In this document: positions 46,258-55,874 of the stretch, piece after piece
How the letters are laid out: every line of letters starts with the position of its first letter
Position numbering within the stretch: position 1 is the stretch's first letter
Assembly (NCBI RefSeq): GCF_010093595.1
Contig: NW_022985465.1
Coordinates: 49,760-113,759 of the forward strand
Direction: 5' to 3'
DNA: 64,000 nt
DNA from: Mytilinidion resinicola
Taxonomy: Eukaryota > Ascomycota > Dothideomycetes > Mytilinidiales > Mytilinidiaceae
The notes under the pieces: generated by a model
Seen by the model: only the letters and a program-made list of their open reading frames with translations
Told to the model about the DNA's origin: nothing
Database searches by the model: none
Translations under genes and position numbers: made by a program

Positions 46258-46620
46258 TGTGCACCCAAGCAATTTCCTTTCCCGTTCAGGAAACTCAGCT
46301 GCTCATGCTCCAGCCTGAGCTGTGGCTGTGCTGGGTGAGCGCATCCTGAGCCGAGACTGAGCAGCTCGTTGGAACCCAGTTTTGGGCCCTGTATTCGACA
46401 GGGAGTGTTGAGACTGGGGTCGAGTAAATTTGCCCTCGATGGAAAACAGCTCAAGGCTGATCTGCGCCACTTTATCATCCATGCAAGGGTAGCGCCACGA
46501 GTGGCTGATAGGTTCCAACGTCGTCTGGGGCCCAGAGGCTCTATCATTGCCAAACAATTGAAGGCGTGCCGTGCTGTTCCTACGATGGCTAAACGGATTC
46601 CTGATAGAAGAGTAATAATG
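46258..46620 (-). repeat. Dispersed repeat R, right copy (inverted)
   Basis: Inverted relative to 40780-41215 and similar over most of its length. The pair encloses the decayed gene at 41343 and the DUF7924 gene. Read on the minus strand it encodes a fragment [14 protein letters not shown] that is also exonised at the end of the gene at 61292. Confidence 0.75.
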
Positions 46621-46679
46621 CAAGCCTATTACCCCTAGAAAACTCACACCATACACCCACTAAAGGGATCCCTTCCCTC

Positions 46680-47052
46680 CGCCAGTGAGTGTATCGAACC
46701 GACGGATTTCTCCCTTAGGGGTTCCATTAAGGATCCCCAGACCATCTGCATGATATCCTGTCGAGAAAGACTATCGCAGCAGCCCTTCTCGTATGGGCCG
46801 CGCAACTGTCTCGGCAAGAAGTGAGTACCCGCCAAGATCGCCACTATCCCTCTCCCCAAGTGGCATGCGTTGGACTGTTGCTGACTGCTGAGTTCCAGTT
46901 TGGCGTATCACAAAATGCGCATCATCCTGTCCAAGATTCTGGTCAATTTCGACATCGGGCTCCTGCCGGAGAGTGAGGGCTGGACCAACCAGGAGGTGTA
47001 CACGCTTTGGCAGAAGCATCCGCTCTTGTGCAAGTTGAAGCCCATTAGGTAG
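46680..47052 (+). pseudogene. Cytochrome P450 C-terminal relic
   Basis: The heme-binding loop is clear: QQPFSYGPRNCLGKN fits FxxGxRxCxG. A 78-bp intron (46821-46898, GTGAGT..TTCCAG) interrupts it and the next exon reads LAYHKMRIILSKILVNFDIG to a TAG at 47050-47052. Upstream of the heme loop the frame breaks: a TDGFLP segment of the PERF region is in another frame with stops. Nothing of the N-terminal 400 residues is visible. It is a remnant of a degradative or secondary-metabolism P450. Confidence 0.75.
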
Positions 47053-47719
47053 ATGGGGATGGACAAGTAGCTCGTATGAAACAAGGTGGAGTGAAGAATG
47101 CAGTATTTGCAGCTCGATACGCGGAAGACAGATGAAAGACAGAGATAGGCATCCGCGGTCGGATCGCCGTGGAGCCCACCATGTAGCGAGCGGTCTGCGA
47201 ATACGCGCGCATGTCCCCAGGGCCGTTGAAGGCTGAGTTGGGGGCGCTAGAGGCATGAAGGGAATAAAAAAAGGTCGATAATTACCCAGCTTACTCGCCT
47301 GGTAGGAGATACACCGAATACTGCAATGTTTCACCGGTTACGGCTTGTCTAGCGATTTCTGCTTGTTTCAAAATATCTGCTCGTTGTTTGCAAGCTGTCT
47401 CTGCTGGCCCCATTGAGTGATTAAGAAGTAAACACCCAGCTCGACGGAAAACCATGATCTATCCTGGGCGAAGATAGCACCCCCATAGTGGATTCCCTTC
47501 TCGATTCCTTTTGGCAATACCTGCAACCCTACGACGCTAAACGGTGATTTCCCGCCCTCAAAGCAAACCTTCCCACTTAGACGCCTCCGATTCTGGCAAA
47601 ACCCGCCTTGTAACCGAGGCGAGAAACTTATGCTCGGTGACAGTCCATCAGTCCTTCCGCAATCCCAGCCCTACCATCGCATCAGACTCCCATCATCGCC
47701 TTCCGGAAGTCCAACAACC
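47053..47719. other. Intergenic
   Basis: No supported gene. The open frames here are antisense to neighbouring relics. Confidence 0.4.
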
Positions 47720-48628
47720 TTAACCCACCAAAGACACCCCATCCCCTTTCCTCCGATGGCTCCTCAGCCCGTCAAAAGTCGCGTGACTGAACAGCTCCGC
47801 ATACCTCTCCGGATCCAGACTCACAAGCGGAATCCGAACAGCATTCTCGTCTCCCTCGTCTTCATCATGCTCCTCGTCCTCAGGATCAACCTCGGGCCCA
47901 GTATCATCCACCACATTTCTCAGCCTCAGCCGCACCAGGTTCACAAACCCAATCCGCCCCACATCCCGCGAGCGCAGCTGCGGCACAGGCCTACCCGCCG
48001 CCTCTGCCCGTTGCGCGACCGCCTCCTGGCGCTTCGCATCCTCCAGCGCCGCCCGCGCGACCGACTCCAGCGCCGCCGCATCGACGTGGACGCAGTACGT
48101 GTAGCGCGCGTACCAGAACGGGCCCGGGTACGGCGCCTCGCTCAATTCCTCCTTCGCCTCATCACCTTCGACCCAGGCCTTGAACACGTCGCGCACCGTG
48201 TCCACGCTCGCCCCGTCCAGCGTCGCGCGGTCTTCCTGGACCGTCATGTTCATCGAAGACAGCAGATCCGGCGCCTTCAGCACCTCGAGCCCGTGCTGCA
48301 TCTGCGCGTGCACGGTCGCGAGGAGCGAGGTCTACGCCTCGTCGGAGCTGTAGTCGCAGCGGTAGAGAAGGAGACCCCATTTCTTGAGCTTGTGGTCGTG
48401 GAGGCTGGCGCGGATGGTGCCGACTGGATCTGTGTAGAGAGGCAGTGGGGGTGGTTGGGAGTCGACGCCGCTTTGCGGGGGCCGATCCTGGCTGGTGCTG
48501 GAAGACATCGAGAACGGACGGCTATTGGCGTCAGATCGGAAGACGCGACTTGCGTCCGTCTGCTTCGAGGCTTTTTGGCGGGCGTAGAGGGAGAATGGAC
48601 TTGTGCGCTTGCGCGAATGGGACGTCAT
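47720..48628 (-). pseudogene. Repeated fungal gene family member (WGLLLYRCDY type) with one nonsense codon
   Basis: One frame runs from 48628 to 47720 with a single TAG at 48332-48334, where TGG (Trp) would be expected after YRCDYSSDEA. After the stop come LLATVHAQMQHGLEVLKAPD, MTVQEDRATLDGASVDTVRD, WYARYTYCVHVDAAALESVA, DVGRIGFVNLVRL and a Glu/Asp-rich stretch. This order (WG..YRCDY, ..FEDRATxDGAS.., R(F/Y)xxCxHVDxxAL, GxVN) is common to a large uncharacterised ascomycete family. The TpG to TpA change fits RIP. The N-terminal leader (SRKRTSPFSLYARQKASKQT) resembles the start of the kinase-like gene at 9859. Confidence 0.75.
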
Positions 48629-49003
48629 AGAGTATGTGGATATCGTGGTTGGTACTTAGTGGAAGCGTGCGTGGTGTTTGTCGTTGCTTCGAAAGCGCGC
48701 CAGCCGGATTTTACTTTTGCCGGCGATGCTGCTTGCAGTCTCTAGTCCTAAATAAGAAGTCGAGAAGTGCAGAATAACCGTAGGAGTACCCTCCCACCAA
48801 ACAATAGCCTTCGAGTTTCAATTTATTCTTGGCTAGAACTGCAATAGTGCACCTCGAGAGTGTGATTTTGATTGCTTACCTCTCACTGCCTGTATTTTAC
48901 CTAGAATATGAAGGATAATCGGTTTGTCGTGGGAACTAGACTTGGTGATCATGTTCTCGCGTATCTACGCTAAGTTTCCGTGACTGCAAGTACGCTTACT
49001 TTA

Positions 49004-49534
49004 ATGCGCTCTGCTCCACCAGTGGAAGCGACAACTGATTATGCTCCGTCTCCGGTATCCACTACAGGAAACTTCAAATCCGAAGTGTGGGTTGTTGGGG
49101 TGGTGTTAAGCGTGTTGGCTTTGCTCTTTGCCATCTCATGCTGCATCTGTAGAAAACCAGGTCCTCCAAGTCCCCGAGGTCTACAGTGTGAGCCGGGCGC
49201 TCCAGGTCGTGATGGTCGTGATGGTCGCGATAGTCGCGATGGTCGAGATGGCGCTCCCGGTGCTCCCGGTGCTCCCGGCGCTCCAGGTCCTCCAGGTCCT
49301 CCAAGTCCTCCAGGTCCTCCAGGCCGGCGCGGAAGTACCGGGCTAGAAGGGCGCGATGGTCGCGATGGTGCTCTCGGTGCTCCCGGCGCTCCCGGTCCTC
49401 CAGGTCCTCCAGGTCCTCCAGGTCCTCCAGGCCGGCGCGGAGCCGGGCCAGAAGGCCGCCATAGCCGACAGGGTGCTCCAGGTCATGACGGGCGGGATGG
49501 ACGCGACGGGCGCGATGGACACGATAGGGTGTGA
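49004..49534 (+). CDS. Collagen-like transmembrane protein
   Basis: From the ATG at 49004, 176 residues. Residues about 25-50 form one membrane segment ([20 protein letters not shown]), followed by a basic CRK and then about 110 residues of Gly-X-Y triplets: [31 protein letters not shown] and [10 protein letters not shown] types, with a few interruptions. A short extracellular or lumenal N-terminus ([14 protein letters not shown]) precedes the membrane segment. The ORF ends GHDRV. One base off, the same triplet pattern goes on ([14 protein letters not shown]) to 49637, so the present stop probably results from a frameshift. Collagen-like fungal proteins are rare. One (CgnA) is part of the hrmA-associated subtelomeric cluster that controls colony and biofilm architecture in A. 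fumigatus. Confidence 0.8.
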   Translation: MRSAPPVEATTDYAPSPVSTTGNFKSEVWVVGVVLSVLALLFAISCCICRKPGPPSPRGLQCEPGAPGRDGRDGRDSRDGRDGAPGAPGAPGAPGPPGPPSPPGPPGRRGSTGLEGRDGRDGALGAPGAPGPPGPPGPPGPPGRRGAGPEGRHSRQGAPGHDGRDGRDGRDGHDRV

Positions 49535-49643
49535 AGGATGCGACGGACGTGGCGGACGTGAAGGTCACAGTGACAACGATGGGAAGATCTGCCATTCGCC
49601 TGGTCCGTCTCTCATCAAGCGAGGATCGATTCTCTGAATAATG

Positions 49644-50144
49644 TCAGAGAGTCCGCCGAAGACGCAGGAGTTTGGGCGCTATTGTAGATGTCGCATTGGT
49701 AGCTGCATCTGATGTCATATCCGTAATCGCCGCGTCCTCCAGCCAGTCGCTACCAACAGCAATAGCTGCAGCCCCAGGATCGGCTTCGACCTCAGCAGCT
49801 ATGTCCTCGTCCCTCTTCCGCTTTCTTGTGCTGATGAAATCGGGCGAGCGGGGTCGGTTGGACAGAAAGTACGGCGCCTCAACCTCGCCATGAACTGACG
49901 CCGCATGATCATGCCATGCAGCGCTTCCGTCGATCCGAGCATCGTCACTTCCTCGGCGACGGCGTAGATGTAGTGACGGGTCGTTCCCACGCAGCATGTG
50001 CCAGCGCGTCCGTACTGCACCCGGCGTCCGATCTGGGAAGAGTTCAAATATATCCTTCCACTTCATATCCATGTCCTTGTACGCGAGTAACCGCAGTTCG
50101 TCCGACTCCAACCACGGTACATGCGTTCGTTTGCGGAAGCGCAT
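49644..50144 (-). CDS. Myb/SANT-like DNA-binding protein (probably the 3' exon of a longer gene)
   Basis: ATG at 50144; 166 codons. Residues 8-50 form a Myb/SANT-like helix-turn-helix: VPWLESDELRLLAYKDMDMK, then WKDIFELFPDRTPGAVRTRW with the conserved Trp spacing. A basic stretch (TRKRKRDED) and an Ala/Asp-rich tail follow. Its stop is 7 bp from the end of the collagen frame on the other strand. Upstream (50145-50785) there are protein-like pieces in two frames (YQITDLTHYYVPEA; SINPIAQYHKLLSGKGKVIR; SPDSWMLLGYRYGDG), so the intact gene probably had several exons reaching 51376. Confidence 0.65.
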   Translation of the reverse strand: MRFRKRTHVPWLESDELRLLAYKDMDMKWKDIFELFPDRTPGAVRTRWHMLRGNDPSLHLRRRRGSDDARIDGSAAWHDHAASVHGEVEAPYFLSNRPRSPDFISTRKRKRDEDIAAEVEADPGAAAIAVGSDWLEDAAITDMTSDAATNATSTIAPKLLRLRRTL

Positions 50145-50785
50145 ATCGTCTCTGCCGAGTCGCTGGCCACTACTAGCAGCATGAGATCTGTATTCGCCTG
50201 GGCCTTCCTCTCCATCCTCGTACTCTTAGTCCCTGCCGTCTGGGCAGTCGGTGCCATGACTGGCAGCATTACTGAGGGGACTGCTTGCATTGAGCAGCGT
50301 CGGGCTTTCGCGGGTACATACGCCTGACGCACCATCGCCATATCGGTACCCCAGTAGCATCCATGAATCCGGCGATCGCTGTGCCATGCGGATGACTTTG
50401 CCTTTACCACTGAGGAGCTTGTGATACTGGGCTATCGGGTTGATAGACAAATCCAACTCACTGCAACGCACAGTCGCTGTCGCAGTCGACAAGCCTCTGG
50501 CACATAATAATGCGTGAGATCGGTTATCTGATATACCATGTTGGCGTTGGGTCCATGGCCTCCACCTCCAGCCTTCGTTCCTGGAGGGGATGTTCGTGGG
50601 GAGCAAGACCAAGTCGTGCTATCCGTTCTGGGCTTGGACAGTTGACAGGGTTGGGATGACGTTACATTTTCGTGATGTTCTCGTAGGCATCGTGCTCCAG
50701 CCTCGTCGCCTAAGAGTAGTTCGTGATAGGCCGCGCCCGCTCTTCTGGACTAGACGAGTGCTATGTTTACTTCGTTGCAAAGATT

Positions 50786-51376
50786 TTACCGAAAGTCTAC
50801 TGGACACCTATCGACCTGGCCGAGTTCGTCCTCGTGGCTTTCCCCAGCTTCATCATCACTGCCTTTTCTATTCTTTTCACGCCTCTCTAAACCTAGATCG
50901 ATGTCTTGATCACTCTCTACTCCTTCGAAGGGAGAGGAATGGAGCAGCTCCTCGACTGTCCCCCGAGCATGTGCGCCATCGTCGCCAGTGTCTCCATCAA
51001 GGTTGTTTGGGTGCGGGACTAGTCTTCCGGCACCACCGCCTTGGCCGTCGCTGTCAAGAGGGCCAGGACTAGGCTCATTGCTAGCTCTGGAACGGCAATT
51101 TAGGCTGTTGGGAGTCGGCAGGTGCGTTGGCCTAGGTTTAGGCACATGATCGAGCATAAGGCTCTCTGCCTGTAGCTCAGACCTTTGCCGCTTTGCCAAA
51201 CGAGAGTCTTCCAGCTCCGGTTCTGACGTAAAGTCCGGCACTTCCGCCGAGGAGATTATCGTGTCAACAGATAAACGGTGCGTTCGTTTGCATGTTAACG
51301 GCGATCTGCTCGTCATGTCGACGTCGCCAAAAGGGGATTCGTCCTCTGCCAGCGATGGCTCTGTTGAAGACGTCAA
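50786..51376 (-). CDS. Hypothetical disordered protein or 5' exon of the Myb/SANT gene
   Basis: ATG at 51376 (MTSSTEPSLAEDESPFGDVD), 196 codons, acidic and Ser/Pro-rich with short basic clusters (LAKRQRSELQAE; ERREKNRKG). It reaches DRCPVDFR followed by GTAAAATC, a possible donor. It lies co-directional with the Myb/SANT ORF and may be its first exon; the connection is not proven. Confidence 0.4.
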   Translation of the reverse strand: MTSSTEPSLAEDESPFGDVDMTSRSPLTCKRTHRLSVDTIISSAEVPDFTSEPELEDSRLAKRQRSELQAESLMLDHVPKPRPTHLPTPNSLNCRSRASNEPSPGPLDSDGQGGGAGRLVPHPNNLDGDTGDDGAHARGTVEELLHSSPFEGVESDQDIDLGLERREKNRKGSDDEAGESHEDELGQVDRCPVDFR

Positions 51377-51809
51377 ACGGGCTCCTTAACCGGTGCTGGA
51401 ACGCTACTCACCATGACGAATACCCTCCATATCCCCCACGGAGAGGGCGCGCATGCTAGTTGCGTCGCCATGCTCTCCAGCACGGTATCCTTCGGTGCTA
51501 GCAGCCGCGTGGTAACCGTGGCTAAGTTTGACTTGCGTGCTGTGGTGCTCTTCGGTTGCGTCGTTCTGCAAAGTTCAAGGAAATTCTATCGCGAATTAGT
51601 AAGTCAGCACCTCAATCTACTCATATACTTACTTCGACTGCTTCCGTCAAAAAAACCGTTCACAGCCAAATTCACCTTCTCAACGCTTGTAGCGTAGTCC
51701 GTCCCTCTATTAAGCGATTCCCGGCCAGACTGGTAATGCTCAGGCTTCTCTAATTCAGAGGCGCCACTGAGACCACCGACCACGTCTACTCCCGTGTGTT
51801 AGTTCGGTT

Positions 51810-52412
51810 CTATTGGCTTGCAACGATCAATGGGCGGGTAATACCATAGCATAGCAAACCAGAAGCATCTGCAGCTCCGAGCAGAGCAGGTACTGCCGGG
51901 TCGAGCGAGCGCGATGCATCTGAGTTCGGCCTTGGGAAATCGTCGATATGGAACCATTCTCCATCATCTTCAAAGGAGCCAACTCCTGAACGGCTGTGCT
52001 CTGCCGTCTTGGTTGTAGCCGTTGATTTGACCTTGGATTTTGGCTTGGGCTTGGGCGCCCGAGGAACGTATGGAACGATTTTCATAGGAAATGAAGGGGC
52101 TAATAAAGAGGTGCTGCAAGAGGAGGCCATTTTTGGTGTGGATGTCTGGTGACTTCTCTGATCGTGAGGAGTTTGAAAGAAGTAGCTCCATCCGGACTGA
52201 GGGTCGCTTATATGTCCCGGCGGTCGACACCGCCGTCCGAGAACGAAGAGCCTGTATAACTGCCGCATCCATCGCGGAAATGGTCGTAGTGGGCTCAGCG
52301 AGCAGTGCAAGGGCGCTCTCTGCAGGGAGGACGAATGAACTCGAAGCCCGTCGGCATCGGCGTCTCCGAGAGGACCGCGTATCGCTCTCCCAAGCGGCGT
52401 AGATGGCCTCAT
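51810..52412 (-). CDS. Hypothetical protein
   Basis: 200-codon minus-strand frame. The C-terminal half looks like a genuine disordered protein (VPRAPKPKPKSKVKST, then VGSFEDDGEWFHIDDFPRPN). An overlapping frame (52272-51970) has a better N-terminus (MDAAVIQALRSRTAVSTAGT), so the real gene may switch frame through an intron or a frameshift near 52100. No family recognised. Confidence 0.35.
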   Translation of the reverse strand: MRPSTPLGRAIRGPLGDADADGLRVHSSSLQRAPLHCSLSPLRPFPRWMRQLYRLFVLGRRCRPPGHISDPQSGWSYFFQTPHDQRSHQTSTPKMASSCSTSLLAPSFPMKIVPYVPRAPKPKPKSKVKSTATTKTAEHSRSGVGSFEDDGEWFHIDDFPRPNSDASRSLDPAVPALLGAADASGLLCYGITRPLIVASQ

Positions 52413-53405
52413 CGTATCAAGAATCAGCCTAGCTCACCTAGCGATTGGCTAGCAAATGGTCGTTACAACTCGGTCGTGCGCGTCTTTCAGCTCTCCAGCC
52501 GTTTCGATTGTTTACTCACCGCCTGCCCCAGGACACAGGACAGAGGCAATACGACTCTATCGGAAGCCTTCTAAATAGGCCCTACCATCGGTGGCGATGA
52601 AAGATGCGCGCCTAGGCCACTGGTACACGAGGCCGTCTCCGTTGCTGTTTTGTTTTCGCCCATGAAATGCGAGTCGAATAATGGGAACATCGACACGGGA
52701 CCAGCCGCTCCCACCCCTCGTATCCTCAAACAATAAATGCAGCACGAACTTGTGTTGGTAGACCGAACTAGGTGCCGACAGGGGCAAATGGGTCGTGATA
52801 TACCTGATGTATTACTGCGAGATTGACACAGAAATTATCCAGTACACGTGTGCTATCCGAGAGACAACTAGTATTTAGTGTAGCCCAAGAAACACCCCGA
52901 TTACACCTGAAATTTGCCTGTAGATGTAAACTCCATAAGGCATGTTTTATCTTCCACTGGGTTACTAGGGGTTGAGAATGCGTGAGTGGCAGTGACTGCC
53001 ACCCGTTTTCGACTGGACGTGCACCTTACCCTGAGCTGGACACAACACCAGCCCCTAAGCCCCTAACCCTAAAAGCCCCGAGGAAGACATAAGAAAACAC
53101 CGAAAACAGGAAAAGCCCCCCAACTCCCCACACCGGAGGCGACACATTAACGCCAAATAAACGAAAATGGGGGTACATAGCAAGAGGAGGGTATTAGTCG
53201 AAGCGGGATACTTAAATGCAGGCGACTCTGCGGTCATGCCAAGAGAGTCTAAGGGGTAGAGGGAGTGGATGTCTGCCCCGGACAGGAATAGGATAGGAAA
53301 AAGAGAGAGAGCAAAGAAAAGGAAGAGACTACAGAAGAGAGTGGTTATGGCAAGTCGGTTGATGCGATCATGGAGTTGCTTGATCCTGGCCTCCTCCTGG
53401 CTTAA
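52413..53405. other. Intergenic
   Basis: No supported gene. A 76-codon minus frame at 52557-52787 is unassigned. The stretch 53040-53080 has CCCCTAA/CCCTAA-like words but no telomeric array. Confidence 0.4.
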
Positions 53406-53615
53406 TTAGAAGATCTCTCCTGCCGCTCGGCCGTAGTTGTCTTCGTAGATGGCTGTGAGTTTGTCGTTGAACGTGTCGTCGCAGGCACCGCAGTCGGTTG
53501 CGACCGCAGTATCGAGGGAGAGGGGCTTAGGGGATGAGACCTGTTCGCTGGCCTGATGGCGAGTGTTAGCAGAGTTGAGCGGATAGAAGGTTGAGTATAG
53601 TAATGCTGATGCCAA
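53406..53615 (-). CDS. Small hypothetical protein or 3' exon
   Basis: The frame ends with a protein-like CGACDDTFNDKLTAIYEDNY and GRAAGEIF. Two Cys in CGAC and an acidic helix are visible. It may be the last exon of a gene whose 5' part is not recognisable. It lies between the intergenic stretch and the RING relic, on the same strand. Confidence 0.3.
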   Translation of the reverse strand: MASALLYSTFYPLNSANTRHQASEQVSSPKPLSLDTAVATDCGACDDTFNDKLTAIYEDNYGRAAGEIF

Positions 53616-53714
53616 AAAAATTGGAAATGAAACGCAGTCGTCGATCCTCCAGTACAGCCTGGCAGGCCCGCAAGCACTCGACGTGGTTGTTTTATCCTCT
53701 CTGCACTGCGCTAG

Positions 53715-55089
53715 CTATACATATAGCTGGGCGCCGTCTACAATAGCTGTGAACCGTTTCAGCAAGTGTGCAGAATCAACGACGGAGTTCGGGGACTTGT
53801 GACGGTAGAAAGCTTTGAGATTCTCGCGCACCTTCTGTGCGGACTCAAACACGATGCGGATACGGTTTCGGAGCATCGCAAATCCCGTGACAATCTCGAG
53901 CCGGGTGAGATACGCTTCCGCGACACAGTTTCCCCAGATATCTGATCCGGGGAACAATTCCAAGTCGCAGGTAGGGCAGGCCCCCTGATTCATAAGTACG
54001 TTGTCACAAGCTCGGCCAAATATATGTCCACACGGGAACCGAACTGGTTGGTTGATGCCATTTGGTGTGTGTAGTGACTATCGCACTTGTCGCAGCACCG
54101 CTCGCCCACAGAGACTGCAGGATGTAGCGATATAGGGTCATTTGTACACGCGGAATGGAGGTACATGATGCCTGAGAAGAATGGTTCAACTTCAGAGGTA
54201 TGTGTCGTTTGAGTTGGTGGCAAAAAGAGCCTCATCGCTACTGTCGCAAGAGTGGCCATTCTAGCTATATCGGTGTTGAGCGGACCTTGAACGGATGTTA
54301 ACGTGTCGGCTAGCCTTTCGCTGCAGCGACCACGCCATTCTTCAACTGAGAGTGTGTATTGGAGCCGGAGATCGAGAGTCTCAACTCGAGAATCGACTCT
54401 GAACCTACTCCAGTAGTCCTCCGTCTGACTGGAGTATCGATCCCGCGCAAGCAAGACGTCTTGATGGGATTCGATGACAGCAGTGCAGGCCTCTATCGGC
54501 AAATCGAGGTGGTCAGCCGCGAGCCTCGTCCTAACGGAGCCAGCCCGGGCAGACTTTATTGCCTGGTATAGCTCGGACTGACGCAGCTTAGACAATGCGG
54601 ACTCGAATCGGGAACACGTGTCGGAAAACATATCTTCTATGACTGATTGCGCGCTTGTGGGTAGGAGGTAGATGTTAGGAGCTCGCGGGGCAGTTGCGCC
54701 GGCAGTGGCAGCAACGGAGGTCGCGCTCGACAATGGCAGTGCCATCTATGGAGGCGTAGAACTTAGTAAGCCTGGGCAATGTGAAATAGGAGGGGAGTAT
54801 TGCCATACTGCACCTTGCGTTTGATCTGCTTGCATAATGCTTCCAATGCTGGAAGGCTGAAGCCTGGATAGAATACTCCTGCCAAGATCTCCCCTCGCGT
54901 AGAATACCAGAGATCGGGATACTTTCGGGGCCGTGAGTTAGGAGGCGTTGTGCACAGATACGATTCACCCAACCACAAGGTTTTCCAGAGCCAAAGGAGG
55001 CCGTCGTCACTAGGGCGCCAGCTTTTATTATTGCCCCAAATTCTTGACTCCCAAAGGGACCTGTGGACTAATGGCGCTGCCGATGAGGA
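53715..55089 (-). pseudogene. RING-finger gene with a frameshift and missing 5' end
   Basis: A 5' coding segment (55089-54814) reads WRPSDDGLLWLWKTLWLGES and GVFYPGFSLPALEALCKQIK but has no start codon and is preceded by a TAG. A 68-bp intron (54746-54813, GTGCAG..CCATAG) joins it in phase to the ORF from 54745. That ORF is helical and reaches ERCCDKCDSHYTHQ, the first RING Cys pair. The next RING part is in another frame: QPVRFPCGHIFGRACDNVL, then MNQGACPTCDLELF. Together these give the C-x2-C, C-x-H, C, C-x2-C order of a RING (E3 ubiquitin ligase) domain, followed by about 75 helical residues to 53715. The frame change near 54050 cannot be a normal intron (too short), so it is a frameshift or error. 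The repeats at 55191-55692 replace the 5' end. Confidence 0.6.
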
Positions 55090-55190
55090 CTATACCTATT
55101 ATAGTATGGTTGGCTCTGACGGCCCGCGATCGGGAAGGATCTCATCTTTATCTTGTAATCGGGTCGATCGATCGCGGCCGTGCCCAAAAA

Positions 55191-55491
55191 CATTACACCA
55201 CTCCGCTGCGAGGCTTCCTCCCCGATAGCCACCGTAATCACCTGGAACTGCCTGCCGAATTATACTCCATGTGTGGAAGTCTTCCCGTGTCCCCGTATTC
55301 ATGCCACAAATTTGCTGGAGCGAGCCATCGAGACACCATTCCGCTGCGAGGCTTCCTCTCTCGTTCGCGCCGTCTCCTCTGATAGCAACCGTAATCACCT
55401 GGAACTGCCTGCCGAAGCATACTCCATATGTGGAAGGCTTCCCGTGTCCCCGTATTCATGCCACAAATGTGCTGGAGCGAGCCATCGAAAC
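55191..55491. repeat. Tandem duplication (two ~145-157 bp units)
   Basis: Units 55191-55334 and 55335-55491 share CCGCTGCGAGGCTTCCTC, CCGTAATCACCTGGAACTGC, CTTCCCGTGTCCCCGTATTC and GCTGGAGCGAGCCATCGA in order. The second unit has a small insertion. Confidence 0.85.
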
Positions 55492-55494
55492 ACC

Positions 55495-55692
55495 TGATAT
55501 TCGGCCGCCGTGCACGTGACGTATGGACAAGAGATGCATAGAGCTACTGTAGGCACGCTTGTTACAGTACATCTAGCGTATGCTAGGCCTGTACGGGCCT
55601 CTCCTACAAGTATATATAGGCTAGCTAGGTTTCTACATAGAATCGACATGTATTGTCCTCCAAATTCTTACCTCACGTGATCGGAAATATCA
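55495..55692. mobile_element. Small TIR element, second copy (inverted relative to 25265-25476)
   Basis: Ends TGATATTCGGCCGCCGTGCA.. and, inverted, TGATATTTCCGATCACGTGA. The interior shares GGAGGACAATACATGTCGAT (reverse reading) and CTAGCTAGCC with the first copy. Confidence 0.6.
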
Positions 55693-55874
55693 ACAACCAG
55701 CTGAAAGCACGACACTCCGTGTTTAGATGCGACGGGTGTCCCGTAGTGTACTTGTGTGCCCGGTGTAGACGGAGAAGGATAGTTACACAGCCTTGATTGC
55801 TTCACGAGTCGTACGGTTGGAATGTGCTCCAGCCGCAAAACGCGGGCAAAAAGGTATGCTGGTGTTTTCTTCCG

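Noticed and set aside
46771..47334. 187-codon minus-strand ORF
   Set aside because: Antisense of the P450 relic, where the heme-binding motif fixes the coding strand.
47630..48745. 371-codon plus-strand Arg/His/Pro-rich ORF
   Set aside because: Antisense of the high-GC YRCDY-family pseudogene, which has recognisable conserved motifs on the minus strand.
49074..49595. Minus-strand ORF with repeated DLEDLEDLE
   Set aside because: Antisense of the collagen triplets.
53037..53085. Possible interstitial telomeric repeat (CCCTAA-like words)
   Set aside because: Only two or three imperfect words with no array; chance composition.
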